Source: an uncultured Clostridia bacterium (GTDB taxonomy: Bacteria > Bacillota > Clostridia > Christensenellales > UBA1242). Taken from it: a stretch of 13,305 nt of DNA. The notes beneath the pieces are model-generated. The model made no database searches and was not told the origin of the DNA. It saw nothing but the letters and a program-made list of their open reading frames with translations. How positions within the stretch are numbered: position 1 is the first letter of the stretch; each line of letters opens with the position of its first letter. The stretch covers positions 1 to 13,305 of the forward strand of contig CALWFX010000007.1 in NCBI GenBank assembly GCA_944377765.1. The letters run 5' to 3'. A program made the position numbers and the translations under genes. Positions 5,852 through 13,305 of this stretch are shown in pieces.

Positions 5852-8800
5852 TTATATTGCAGTTGTTTCTTCTTCTTTTTCAACCTTAACAGGAACAACT
5901 GAACGATATTTTTTAAGTCCAGTTCCAGCTGGAATAAGTTTACCGATAATAACATTTTCTTTGATACCAACAAGGTTATCAACTTTACCTTTAAGAGCAG
6001 CATCGGTAAGCACTCTTGATGTTTCTTGGAAAGATGATGACGAAAGGAAAGATTCTGTCATAAGAGCCGCTCTTGTAATTCCAAGAAGCATTCTTCTTGC
6101 AATGGCAGGTCTGCCACCTTCACGAAGAACTCTTTCATTTTCTTCATCACATCTTGAAATATCAACAACTTCGCCAGTAAGAAGATCTGTGTCGCCAGCA
6201 TCTTCAATTTTAACCTTTTTAAGCATTTGACGAATGATAATTTCAACATGCTTGTCATTAACTTTAACTTCTTGACCTCTGTAAACTTTAATAACTTCAG
6301 AAAGAAGATATTGTTCAAGTCCCTTAATACCTTTTGTTCTTAAAAGGTCGGTTGGATTGATTGCACCATTTGTAAGTTGTGTGCCAGGTTCAACATGTTC
6401 GCCTTCTTTAACTTTCAAAACAACTGGTTTTCTAACTTCATAGTCAATGTCGCCTTCGCCAGTGATAATTGTGATAGTATAGTTTTTAGCATCTTCCTTA
6501 ATATGAACTTTACCAGCAACTTCAGAAAGCAAACATTCGCCTTTTGGTTTTCTTGCTTCAAAAATTTCTTCAACTCTTGGAAGACCTTGTGTAATATCGG
6601 CAGCAACAGCAGAACCACCAGTGTGGAAGGTTCTCATGGTAAGCTGTGTGCCAGGTTCACCAATTGACTGAGCAGCAATAATACCAACTGCTTCGCCAAG
6701 AGTAACCATATCTTTGCCAGACATGTTTCTTCCATAACATTTTGCACAAACACCATGTTTGCAACGACAAGTGATTAAAGAACGAATTTGAACTTCTTTA
6801 ATACCTGCATCTTCAACCGCCTGTGCCTGTGATTTTGAAATCATTTCATTTGCATGAACAATAATTTCCTTAGTCTTTGGATTAACTATATCTTCAACAG
6901 CAACACGTCCATAAATTCTTTCGCTTAAAGTTTCTTGAACAAATCCATCTGAAACAAGTTCGGAAACAGTAACGCCTTTAACTTTTTCACCAGCATCAGC
7001 AAAGCAGTCTTCAGTGGTAATAACAACATCTTGAGCAACATCAACAAGTCTTCTCGTAAGGTAACCAGAGTCAGCAGTTTTAAGCGCTGTATCAGAAAGA
7101 CCTTTACGAGAACCACGAGAGTTAACGAAATATTCAATTGGAGTTAAACCTTGTCTGAATGAAGACTTAATTGCCATATCATTTTTTGTTGCAGATGCAG
7201 TGGTTTTAATACCAATCATACCACAGTCAGAGTTCAATTGCACTTTGTTACCACGAGCGCCTGAAAGGACCATAAGACTGAATGGGTTGAATTCAGAAAT
7301 TGATTTAACAACAGCATCTTGAACCTTATTAACTGCATGGTTCCAAACATCAATATTGGCATCAAGTTTTTCATTAAGAGTGATAAGACCACGACGAAGA
7401 AGTTTTTCATTTTCAAGAACTTGGTCTTCTGCTTCCTTCAAAATTTCAGCCTTTTCTTTTGGTTCTTCAATATCATATATGTTAACTGAAATTGAAGCAA
7501 GAGTGGAATACTTGTAACCAATATCTTTAAGTCTGTCAACCAAGTTTGCAGTTTCAGTTGTGCCATACTTGTCATATACATCTGCAACAAGACTTTTAAG
7601 TTCTGCCTTTTTAACAGGCTTATTAATTTCAAGTTCGCAAATGTTGTCTTCAATTGTTCTGTCAACATATCCAAGGTCTTGTGGAATAATGTTATTGAAA
7701 AGAACACGACCAACAGTTGTTATAATTCTCTTTTTGTAAGTTTTACCATTATATTCTTTTGTCATTCTAACAGTGCATTCTGCTTGAAGGTCAAGATTTT
7801 TGGTTTGATATGCATAAATCATTTCATTACGAGATGCAAATATGCTTCCTTCTCCCTTAGCACCTGGACGAACAAGAGTGAGATAATAACAGCCAAGCAC
7901 AACGTCCTGTGTTGGAGTTACAATTGGTTCGCCATCAGAAAGTTTTAAAATATTGTTAGATGCAAGCATCAAAGTTCTTGCTTCAGTTCTTGCATCAATT
8001 GAAAGAGGAATATGAACAGGCATTTGGTCACCATCGAAGTCTGCGTTAAATGCAGTACAAGCGGCTGGGTGAAGTTTGATTGCCTTACCTTCAACAAGCA
8101 CTGGTTCAAATGCTTGAACAGAAAGTCTGTGAAGTGTTGGAGCACGATTTAAAAGAACAGGATGGTCTTTAATAACATCTGCTAAAATATCCCAAACAAC
8201 AGGTTTTTCTCTTTCAATCATACGTTTTGCAGTTTTAATGTTGTTTGTCAAATTCATTTCAACAAGTCTGTTCATAATGAAAGGTTTGAAAAGTTCAAGA
8301 GCCATTTCTTTTGGAAGACCACATTGATAAATTTTAAGTTCTGGGCCAACAACAATAACAGAACGACCTGAGTAGTCAACACGCTTACCAAGAAGATTTT
8401 GTCTAAATCTACCTTGTTTACCACTGAGCATTGCAGAGAGTGATTTCAAATCTCTTTGCTTAGAGCCTTGAACAGCCTTACCACGCTTACCATTATCAAT
8501 AAGGTTGTCAACTGCTTCTTGAAGCATTCTCTTTTCATTTCTAATAATAACATCAGGAGCACCAAGTTCCATAAGTTTCTTTAAACGATTATTTCTGTTA
8601 ATAACACGACGATACAAATCGTTTAAATCACTTGTTGCATATCTGCCACCATCAAGTGGAACCATAGGACGAAGGTCTGGTGGAAGAACAGGAATAACAT
8701 CAAGCACCATCCAAGTTGGATTGTTTCCGCTTTTTCTGAAAGATTCAACAATATCAAGTTTCTTTGCTGCTTTAATTTTTCTTTGACCTTTTGAAGTTTT

Positions 8801-9388
8801 CAATTCTTCTTTAAGAGTTTTAGCTTCTTTTTCAAGGTCAACATCGCCAAGAAGTTTTTTAATTGCTTCTGCACCCATGCCAGCATCAAAACTGCCATAG
8901 CCATATTTTTCAATAGCGTCACGATATTCTTTATCAGTTAAAATTTGTTTATATTCCAAATCTGTATTTTTAGGGTCTGTAACAATGTAATTGATATAAT
9001 AAACCACTTGCTCCAAAGTTTTTGGAGTAAGGTCAAGAAGCATTCCAATGCGAGAAGGAACAGTTCTAAAGTACCAAAGATGAGTTACAGGACAAGCAAG
9101 TTCAATATGTCCCATTCTTTCACGACGAACTTTACTTCTTGTAACTTCAACACCACACTTATCGCAAATAACACCGCGGTAACGAATTTTTTTATACTTA
9201 CCGCAATGGCATTCCCAGTCTTTTTTAGGTCCAAAAATTCTTTCACAGAAAAGACCATCTTTTTCTGGTTTTTGTGTTCTATAGTTGATAGTTTCAGGTT
9301 TAGTTACTTCGCCATGAGACCATTCCCTAATTTTTTCAGGTGAAGCAATACCAATTTTAATTTTTTCAAAATTATTAAGTTCAAACAT
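5852..9388 (-). CDS. rpoC: DNA-directed RNA polymerase subunit beta'
   Basis: This is the complete 1178-residue beta' subunit, which with beta forms the RNA polymerase active site. In order: the N-terminal zinc site Cys60, Cys62, Cys75, Cys78; the clamp; the lid/rudder region with GKQGRFRQNLLGKRVDYSGR; the catalytic NADFDGDQM, with Mg-binding Asp450, Asp452 and Asp454; the second zinc site Cys795, Cys874, Cys881, Cys884; and the trigger loop QSIGEPGTQLTMRTFHTGG. The trigger region runs directly into ADITQGLPRVEEIFEARKPKG, so the large SI3 insertion of gammaproteobacteria is absent. The residue after NADFDGDQM is Pro457 where Ala is the rule. AGGGG lies just before the ATG. It follows rpoB after a structured 206-nt spacer and ends in a strong terminator. 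Confidence 0.99.
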   Translation of the reverse strand: MFELNNFEKIKIGIASPEKIREWSHGEVTKPETINYRTQKPEKDGLFCERIFGPKKDWECHCGKYKKIRYRGVICDKCGVEVTRSKVRRERMGHIELACPVTHLWYFRTVPSRIGMLLDLTPKTLEQVVYYINYIVTDPKNTDLEYKQILTDKEYRDAIEKYGYGSFDAGMGAEAIKKLLGDVDLEKEAKTLKEELKTSKGQRKIKAAKKLDIVESFRKSGNNPTWMVLDVIPVLPPDLRPMVPLDGGRYATSDLNDLYRRVINRNNRLKKLMELGAPDVIIRNEKRMLQEAVDNLIDNGKRGKAVQGSKQRDLKSLSAMLSGKQGRFRQNLLGKRVDYSGRSVIVVGPELKIYQCGLPKEMALELFKPFIMNRLVEMNLTNNIKTAKRMIEREKPVVWDILADVIKDHPVLLNRAPTLHRLSVQAFEPVLVEGKAIKLHPAACTAFNADFDGDQMPVHIPLSIDARTEARTLMLASNNILKLSDGEPIVTPTQDVVLGCYYLTLVRPGAKGEGSIFASRNEMIYAYQTKNLDLQAECTVRMTKEYNGKTYKKRIITTVGRVLFNNIIPQDLGYVDRTIEDNICELEINKPVKKAELKSLVADVYDKYGTTETANLVDRLKDIGYKYSTLASISVNIYDIEEPKEKAEILKEAEDQVLENEKLLRRGLITLNEKLDANIDVWNHAVNKVQDAVVKSISEFNPFSLMVLSGARGNKVQLNSDCGMIGIKTTASATKNDMAIKSSFRQGLTPIEYFVNSRGSRKGLSDTALKTADSGYLTRRLVDVAQDVVITTEDCFADAGEKVKGVTVSELVSDGFVQETLSERIYGRVAVEDIVNPKTKEIIVHANEMISKSQAQAVEDAGIKEVQIRSLITCRCKHGVCAKCYGRNMSGKDMVTLGEAVGIIAAQSIGEPGTQLTMRTFHTGGSAVAADITQGLPRVEEIFEARKPKGECLLSEVAGKVHIKEDAKNYTITIITGEGDIDYEVRKPVVLKVKEGEHVEPGTQLTNGAINPTDLLRTKGIKGLEQYLLSEVIKVYRGQEVKVNDKHVEIIIRQMLKKVKIEDAGDTDLLTGEVVDISRCDEENERVLREGGRPAIARRMLLGITRAALMTESFLSSSSFQETSRVLTDAALKGKVDNLVGIKENVIIGKLIPAGTGLKKYRSVVPVKVEKEEETTAI

Positions 9389-9501
9389 AACATTCCCCTA
9401 AAATTTTATTTTTGTATATTTAACACTAGTTTTTGTGATTATATAAACTTTATATTTCAAATACCATATAAATAACTTTTAAATACTTTATCCACTTTTT
9501 T

Positions 9502-9520
9502 GCTTACTTTCTAAGTAAGT
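9502..9520 (-). other. Hairpin C in the rpoB-rpoC spacer
   Basis: CTTACTT (9503-9509) pairs with AAGTAAG (9513-9519) around a three-base loop, with a flanking G-T pair. Read toward rpoC it is followed by a run of A, not T, so it is not an intrinsic terminator in that direction. Confidence 0.6.
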
Positions 9521-9533
9521 CGTTTGTGGGTGT

Positions 9534-9557
9534 CCGAGGGGAATCGAAACCCCTCGG
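9534..9557 (-). other. GC-rich hairpin B in the rpoB-rpoC spacer
   Basis: CCGAGGGG (9534-9541) pairs perfectly with CCCCTCGG (9550-9557) around an eight-base loop that, read toward rpoC, contains TTCGATT, the tRNA T-loop consensus. It is by far the most GC-rich element of an otherwise AT-rich spacer. No T run follows in the rpoC direction. Confidence 0.8.
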
Positions 9558-9567
9558 TGTCTTTTGT

Positions 9568-9593
9568 AACTTTTCTACACTAGAAAAGTTTTT
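9568..9593. other. Hairpin A directly after the rpoB stop codon
   Basis: A perfect 10-bp stem, AACTTTTCTA (9568-9577) with TAGAAAAGTT (9581-9590), around a three-base loop. It begins four bases past the rpoB stop. Toward rpoC it is followed by ACAAAAG. On the plus strand it is followed by TTT, so it resembles a terminator only for transcription running antisense to rpoB. Confidence 0.65.
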
Positions 9594-9594
9594 G

Positions 9595-12500
9595 CTATTC
9601 ATCAAAATCTCCAAAGTCATCAAATAAGTCAATATCATCAAGTCCTGTTGTTGAAGTTTGTTCTTCGATAGCTTCTTCAATATCACTCTTCTTTTCTTCT
9701 TCATCATTACCATTAATGATTTCATCAATATCAAGAGTGACGTTTTTAAGGTCATTTTCCACTTCATTTTCAAGACTTGGCTTATCGTGTTCATCTTGAG
9801 AAAGTTCAGGTAAATCAATTTCTTCGTCATTTTCAGTTAAAATCTTAACATCAAGAGCAAGGGCTTGAAGTTCCTTAACAAGAACTTTGAATGATTCAGG
9901 AATTCCCGGTTCAGAAATTGGTTCGCCCTTAACAATAGCTTCAAAAGTTTTAACTCTTCCAACAACATCATCAGATTTAACTGTGAGCATTTCTTGAAGA
10001 ACATGAGAAGCACCATATGCTTCCAAAGCCCAAACTTCCATTTCACCAAATCTTTGACCACCAAAAAGTGCTTTACCGCCAAGTGGTTGTTGTGTGATAA
10101 GTGAGTAAGGTCCAATTGAACGAGCATGAATTTTGCTGTCAACCATGTGGTTAAGTTTAAGCATATATTTAATACCAATTGTGGTTTTATTTTCAAAAGG
10201 TTCGCCAGTTCTTCCATCATAAAGTTGAACTTTGCCATCTTCTGGGAAATTATTTTCCTTCAAAAGTTCTTTAATCTTGTTAACATCAGCACCATCAAAA
10301 GCAGGGGTTGCAACTTTCCAGCCTAAAGAGCCAGCAACAAGTCCCAAGTGAACTTCAAGAACTTGTCCTAAGTTCATACGAGCAGGAACACCAAGAGGGT
10401 TCAAAATGATGTCAAGAGGCTTTCCATTAGCCATAAATGGCATGTCTGCTTCTGGCATAACAATGGAAACAACACCCTTGTTACCATAACGCCCAGACAT
10501 TTTGTCACCGACAGAAAGTTTACGCTTTTGAGCAATGAAAACTTTAACAAGTTCATTAACACCTGGTTCCAATTCGTCTTTGTTCTTTCTTGAAAAGATT
10601 TGAACATCAACAACAACACCACCTTTACCATGTTGAACACGAAGGGATGTATCACGAACTTCTCTTGCTTTTTCGCCAAAAATAGCACGAAGAAGTCTTT
10701 CTTCAGGACTTAATTCTGTTTCGCCCTTAGGAGAAACTTTACCAACCAAGATGTCGCCAGGACGAACTTCTGCACCAATTCTGATGATACCATTTTCATC
10801 AAGATTTTTAAGAGCATCTTCGCCAAGATTTGGAATATCACGAGTTATTTGCTCATCTCCAAGTTTGGTTGTTCTACATTTCAATTCTTCAACTTTCAAG
10901 CAGATTGAAGTGTAAACATCATCTTTAACAAGTCTTTCATTGATAAGAATAGCGTCTTCAAAGTTATAGCCTTCCCAGTTCATGTATCCAACAAGAACAT
11001 TTTTTCCAAGAGCAAGTTCGCCATTTTCACAAGAATAACCATCAACAATAATTTCGCTTGCTTTAACAATATCGCCTTTTTTAACACAAGGCTTTTGATT
11101 TATGCAAGTTTCATCATTGGTTTTTTCAAATTTTGTAAGAGTGTAAATATCAACATGGCCTTCATTATCTTTAACTCTAACTTCATCTGCACTCACATAA
11201 ACAACTTCGCCTGCTTTTTCTGCTTTTATGCAGTAACCACAATCACGAGCAACAATTTCTTCCATGCCAGTTCCAACAACTGGAGATTCTGGACGAAGAA
11301 GTGGAACAGCCTGTCTCTGCATGTTTGCGCCCATAAGTGCACGGTTAGCTTCGTTTGAGTTAAGGAAAGGAATAAGTGAAGTAGCCACAGAAATAAATTG
11401 TCTTGGGTTTGCATCAACAAAATCAACTTGTTTTGCTGGAACATCAACAACATAGTCTTTATGCCTGCAAATAATTCTCTTATTAACAAATCTCCCTTCT
11501 TCATCAAGTGGTTCAGTTGCTTGAGCAATATATGCAGTATCTTCAATGTCAGCCATGAAGTATTCACATTTGTCAGAAACTTTTCCAGTCTCTTTGTCCA
11601 CTCTTCTATAAGGAGTTTCAAGGAAACCATATTCGTTTACTTTTGCATAACTTGTAAGAGTGTTAACAAGACCAATAGCCTGACCTTCTGGAGTTTCAAT
11701 AGGACAAATTCTGCCATAGTTAGTATAGTGAATATCACGGATTTCAGCATCTGCTCTTTCCTTTTTGATACCGCCAGGACCAACAGCAGAAACACGGCGT
11801 TTTTGTGTGATACCAGAAAGTGGATTTACTTGATCCATAAGTTGAGAAAGCTGAGAAGAAGCAACGAAATCACGAAGCGCTCTATTAACAGCTTTAGGAT
11901 TTACAATTTGTCTTGGAGTAACTTCGCTAAGTTCTTTACCTTGAAGTGTTTCTCTAACATTAGAAACAAGTTTTGTGATGCCAGAGCGGAAATGGTCATA
12001 GAAAAGTTCGCCAACAGTTGCAATTCTTTTATTTGATAAGTGTTCAATCTTGTCAGTTTTTGCAATACCTTCAAGAACATCAAGATACATTGAGATTGAA
12101 GCCAAAATATCATCCATTGTAAGAGTTGTAATCATCAAGTCTTTTGCTCTTTCTTTAATGGCTTGCATTCTCTTTTCTTTGGTTTTGTTTTCCTTTAAAA
12201 TTTCTTTTAAAACTGGATAATAAACTTCTTCCAAAATTCCAAGTTCTTTTTCATCACATGGGAAAATATCTGAAAGTTTAACTCTATTATTGCCTCTAAC
12301 AAGATATTTTTTGTCTGGAAGTTGAATCCAAACTTCATTAATACCATTTGCTTTAATTTTATTAGCGGTTTCAGCGTCAATTTCTTGACCTGCCTTAACC
12401 AAAATTTCGCCATCTTCTGTTACAATATCATCACAAGAAATTTGTCCTGTAATTCTTTTTGCAATAGATAATTTTTTATTTAAGTTATAACGACCAACTC

Positions 12501-13305
12501 TTGAAAGATTGTAGTATTGGTCAGAGAAGAACCAAAGGTTCAAATAACTTCTTGTTGTTTCAGCGGATGGAACATCTGCAGGACGAGTTTTTCTTGCAAA
12601 TTCCAAAAGTGCTTCTTCTTGTGTTTGCTGAGTTTCTTTTTCAAGCACATGTTTAACAAGTCTGTGATCTCCAAAAAGTTTGGAAATTTCATCAGCAGTA
12701 TAGCCAAAACATTTAAGGAAAAGTCCAAGAGTGATTCTGTTTCTTCTGTCAAGCACAATGTTCAAAACTTCGTTTGCGCCTTGCTTAACTTCAATATACA
12801 TACCACGCTTTGGAATGATTTGCCCAACAAGTGTGGAGTTATCTTGGCTTTTATCTCTTAAAAGATAGTAGTTTGGAGATTTGATAATTTGATTAACAAC
12901 AACTCTTTCAACACCATTAAAAATGAATGTGCAATCTTCCGTCATATATGGAATATCGCCCAAGAAAACATAATCTTCAACAGCTTGACCTGTTTCTTCC
13001 ACAACAAAGCGAGCCTTAACATTTAAAGGAATGGAATAAGTTGCACTTCTACGCTTACATTCCTTTGTTGAATATTTAGGTGCTTTATCCATTGCGATGT
13101 CAAGAAGATAAAGTTTTGCTTTACCACTATAATCAACAATAGGAGAAAATTCATCTAAAACTTCTCTAATTCCATGTTCCAAAAATTCCTTGAAAGAGTT
13201 TCTTTGAATTTCAAGAAGAGGTGGAACATCAAGATAATTTTTAAGTTGTGCAAAAGTATATCTTTCGGCTTTTCCAAATTTTTGTTTTTTAATTGCAACT
13301 GACAT
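9595..13305 (-). CDS. rpoB: DNA-directed RNA polymerase subunit beta
   Basis: This is the 1236-residue beta subunit of RNA polymerase. The ATG occupies the last three bases of the window. The N-terminus (FGKAERYTFAQLKNYLDVPPLLEIQ) matches the family start, so the gene is probably complete, but its ribosome site and promoter are not visible. Recognisable regions are: the rifampicin pocket, SSQLSQLMDQVNPL to GPGG (residues 483-512); CPIETPEGQAIGLVN (534-548); the active-site lysines in QKRKLSVGDKMSG (Lys927 and Lys935); and the C-terminal GGQRFGEMEVWALEAYGA, which contacts beta'. In the rifampicin pocket Gln501 replaces the usual His (E. coli 526), and Leu489 replaces Phe514. The last 79 residues form an acidic tail, about 33 of them Asp or Glu, ending in DDFGDFDE. 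It is presumably cotranscribed with rpoC. Confidence 0.99.
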   Translation of the reverse strand: MSVAIKKQKFGKAERYTFAQLKNYLDVPPLLEIQRNSFKEFLEHGIREVLDEFSPIVDYSGKAKLYLLDIAMDKAPKYSTKECKRRSATYSIPLNVKARFVVEETGQAVEDYVFLGDIPYMTEDCTFIFNGVERVVVNQIIKSPNYYLLRDKSQDNSTLVGQIIPKRGMYIEVKQGANEVLNIVLDRRNRITLGLFLKCFGYTADEISKLFGDHRLVKHVLEKETQQTQEEALLEFARKTRPADVPSAETTRSYLNLWFFSDQYYNLSRVGRYNLNKKLSIAKRITGQISCDDIVTEDGEILVKAGQEIDAETANKIKANGINEVWIQLPDKKYLVRGNNRVKLSDIFPCDEKELGILEEVYYPVLKEILKENKTKEKRMQAIKERAKDLMITTLTMDDILASISMYLDVLEGIAKTDKIEHLSNKRIATVGELFYDHFRSGITKLVSNVRETLQGKELSEVTPRQIVNPKAVNRALRDFVASSQLSQLMDQVNPLSGITQKRRVSAVGPGGIKKERADAEIRDIHYTNYGRICPIETPEGQAIGLVNTLTSYAKVNEYGFLETPYRRVDKETGKVSDKCEYFMADIEDTAYIAQATEPLDEEGRFVNKRIICRHKDYVVDVPAKQVDFVDANPRQFISVATSLIPFLNSNEANRALMGANMQRQAVPLLRPESPVVGTGMEEIVARDCGYCIKAEKAGEVVYVSADEVRVKDNEGHVDIYTLTKFEKTNDETCINQKPCVKKGDIVKASEIIVDGYSCENGELALGKNVLVGYMNWEGYNFEDAILINERLVKDDVYTSICLKVEELKCRTTKLGDEQITRDIPNLGEDALKNLDENGIIRIGAEVRPGDILVGKVSPKGETELSPEERLLRAIFGEKAREVRDTSLRVQHGKGGVVVDVQIFSRKNKDELEPGVNELVKVFIAQKRKLSVGDKMSGRYGNKGVVSIVMPEADMPFMANGKPLDIILNPLGVPARMNLGQVLEVHLGLVAGSLGWKVATPAFDGADVNKIKELLKENNFPEDGKVQLYDGRTGEPFENKTTIGIKYMLKLNHMVDSKIHARSIGPYSLITQQPLGGKALFGGQRFGEMEVWALEAYGASHVLQEMLTVKSDDVVGRVKTFEAIVKGEPISEPGIPESFKVLVKELQALALDVKILTENDEEIDLPELSQDEHDKPSLENEVENDLKNVTLDIDEIINGNDEEEKKSDIEEAIEEQTSTTGLDDIDLFDDFGDFDE

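Noticed and set aside
8945..9343. A 132-codon plus-strand frame opposite the 5' end of rpoC
   Set aside because: It is antisense to the zinc-finger and clamp region of rpoC and shows no independent coding or expression signals.
9438..9443. Internal rpoC promoter based on a perfect TATAAT read toward rpoC
   Set aside because: No acceptable -35 lies 16-18 nt upstream and there is no TG extension. In such AT-rich DNA a lone TATAAT is expected by chance.
9524..9560. tRNA pseudogene in the rpoB-rpoC spacer, suggested by the TTCGATT loop and nearby CCCA
   Set aside because: The T-stem has a mismatch next to the loop, the acceptor half and CCA do not fall in register, and there is no 5' half. It is kept only as a hairpin.
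9423..9583. Repeated ACACTAG at both ends of the rpoB-rpoC spacer
   Set aside because: Only seven bases are shared, in differing contexts. This is too short to count as a repeat or attachment site.
9504..9830. A 108-codon minus-strand frame running from the rpoB tail through the spacer
   Set aside because: It is out of frame with rpoB over most of its length, and the rpoB frame there is clearly the coding one. The end simply reads through the hairpins.
11398..12036. A 212-codon open frame on the plus strand
   Set aside because: It lies wholly antisense to the conserved rifampicin-pocket region of rpoB, has no ribosome site, and its composition reflects the reverse complement of rpoB codons.
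1..13305. CRISPR array, insertion sequence, prophage or toxin-antitoxin module
   Set aside because: No regularly spaced repeats, transposase or integrase frames, terminal inverted repeats, or recognisable toxin-antitoxin pair were seen on either strand.

Overview
The window is AT-rich and uses TGA as a stop codon. It has Shine-Dalgarno/sigma-A-type expression signals, a Firmicutes-length RecJ with a C-terminal extension, and RpoC without the large enterobacterial insertion. This points to a low-GC Bacillota genome, most likely an uncultured clostridial gut-type lineage. That placement is inference; no database search was possible. All protein genes lie on the minus strand and the only plus-strand gene is a tRNA.

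Layout in transcription order (right to left): rpoB (13305-9595), complete if its first codon is the ATG at the very edge of the window; a 206-nt spacer with three tandem hairpins; rpoC (9388-5852) with a strong intrinsic terminator right after it; an HD-domain phosphohydrolase gene (5764-5144); two hypothetical genes of 128 and 272 codons; an 81-codon hypothetical gene; and a decayed gene whose first residues look like a GNAT acetyltransferase. Beyond these are a plus-strand tRNA-Leu(CAA) with its own terminator, then recJ (2357-6). recJ overlaps by 4 nt the first codons of a further gene that leaves the window.

rpoB and rpoC encode the two catalytic subunits of RNA polymerase. The terminator after rpoC separates them from what follows, unlike the common arrangement where rpoC leads into the rpsL-rpsG-fusA-tuf (str) genes. 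The four small genes or remnants downstream of the HD gene each have a near-consensus promoter, always with a 17-nt spacer and a TGn extended -10. They therefore look like independently expressed single genes rather than an operon. RecJ is a 5'-3' single-strand DNA exonuclease used in recombination and repair.

I see no mobile element, CRISPR array, phage module or clear new multi-gene system. The points most worth a second look are: unusual residues in the RpoB rifampicin pocket (Gln where His is nearly universal) and in the adjacent PEG motif; a proline inside the RpoC NADFDGDQM motif; the structured rpoB-rpoC spacer; the HE-for-HD substitution in the phosphohydrolase; and the orphan genes with matching promoter architecture.
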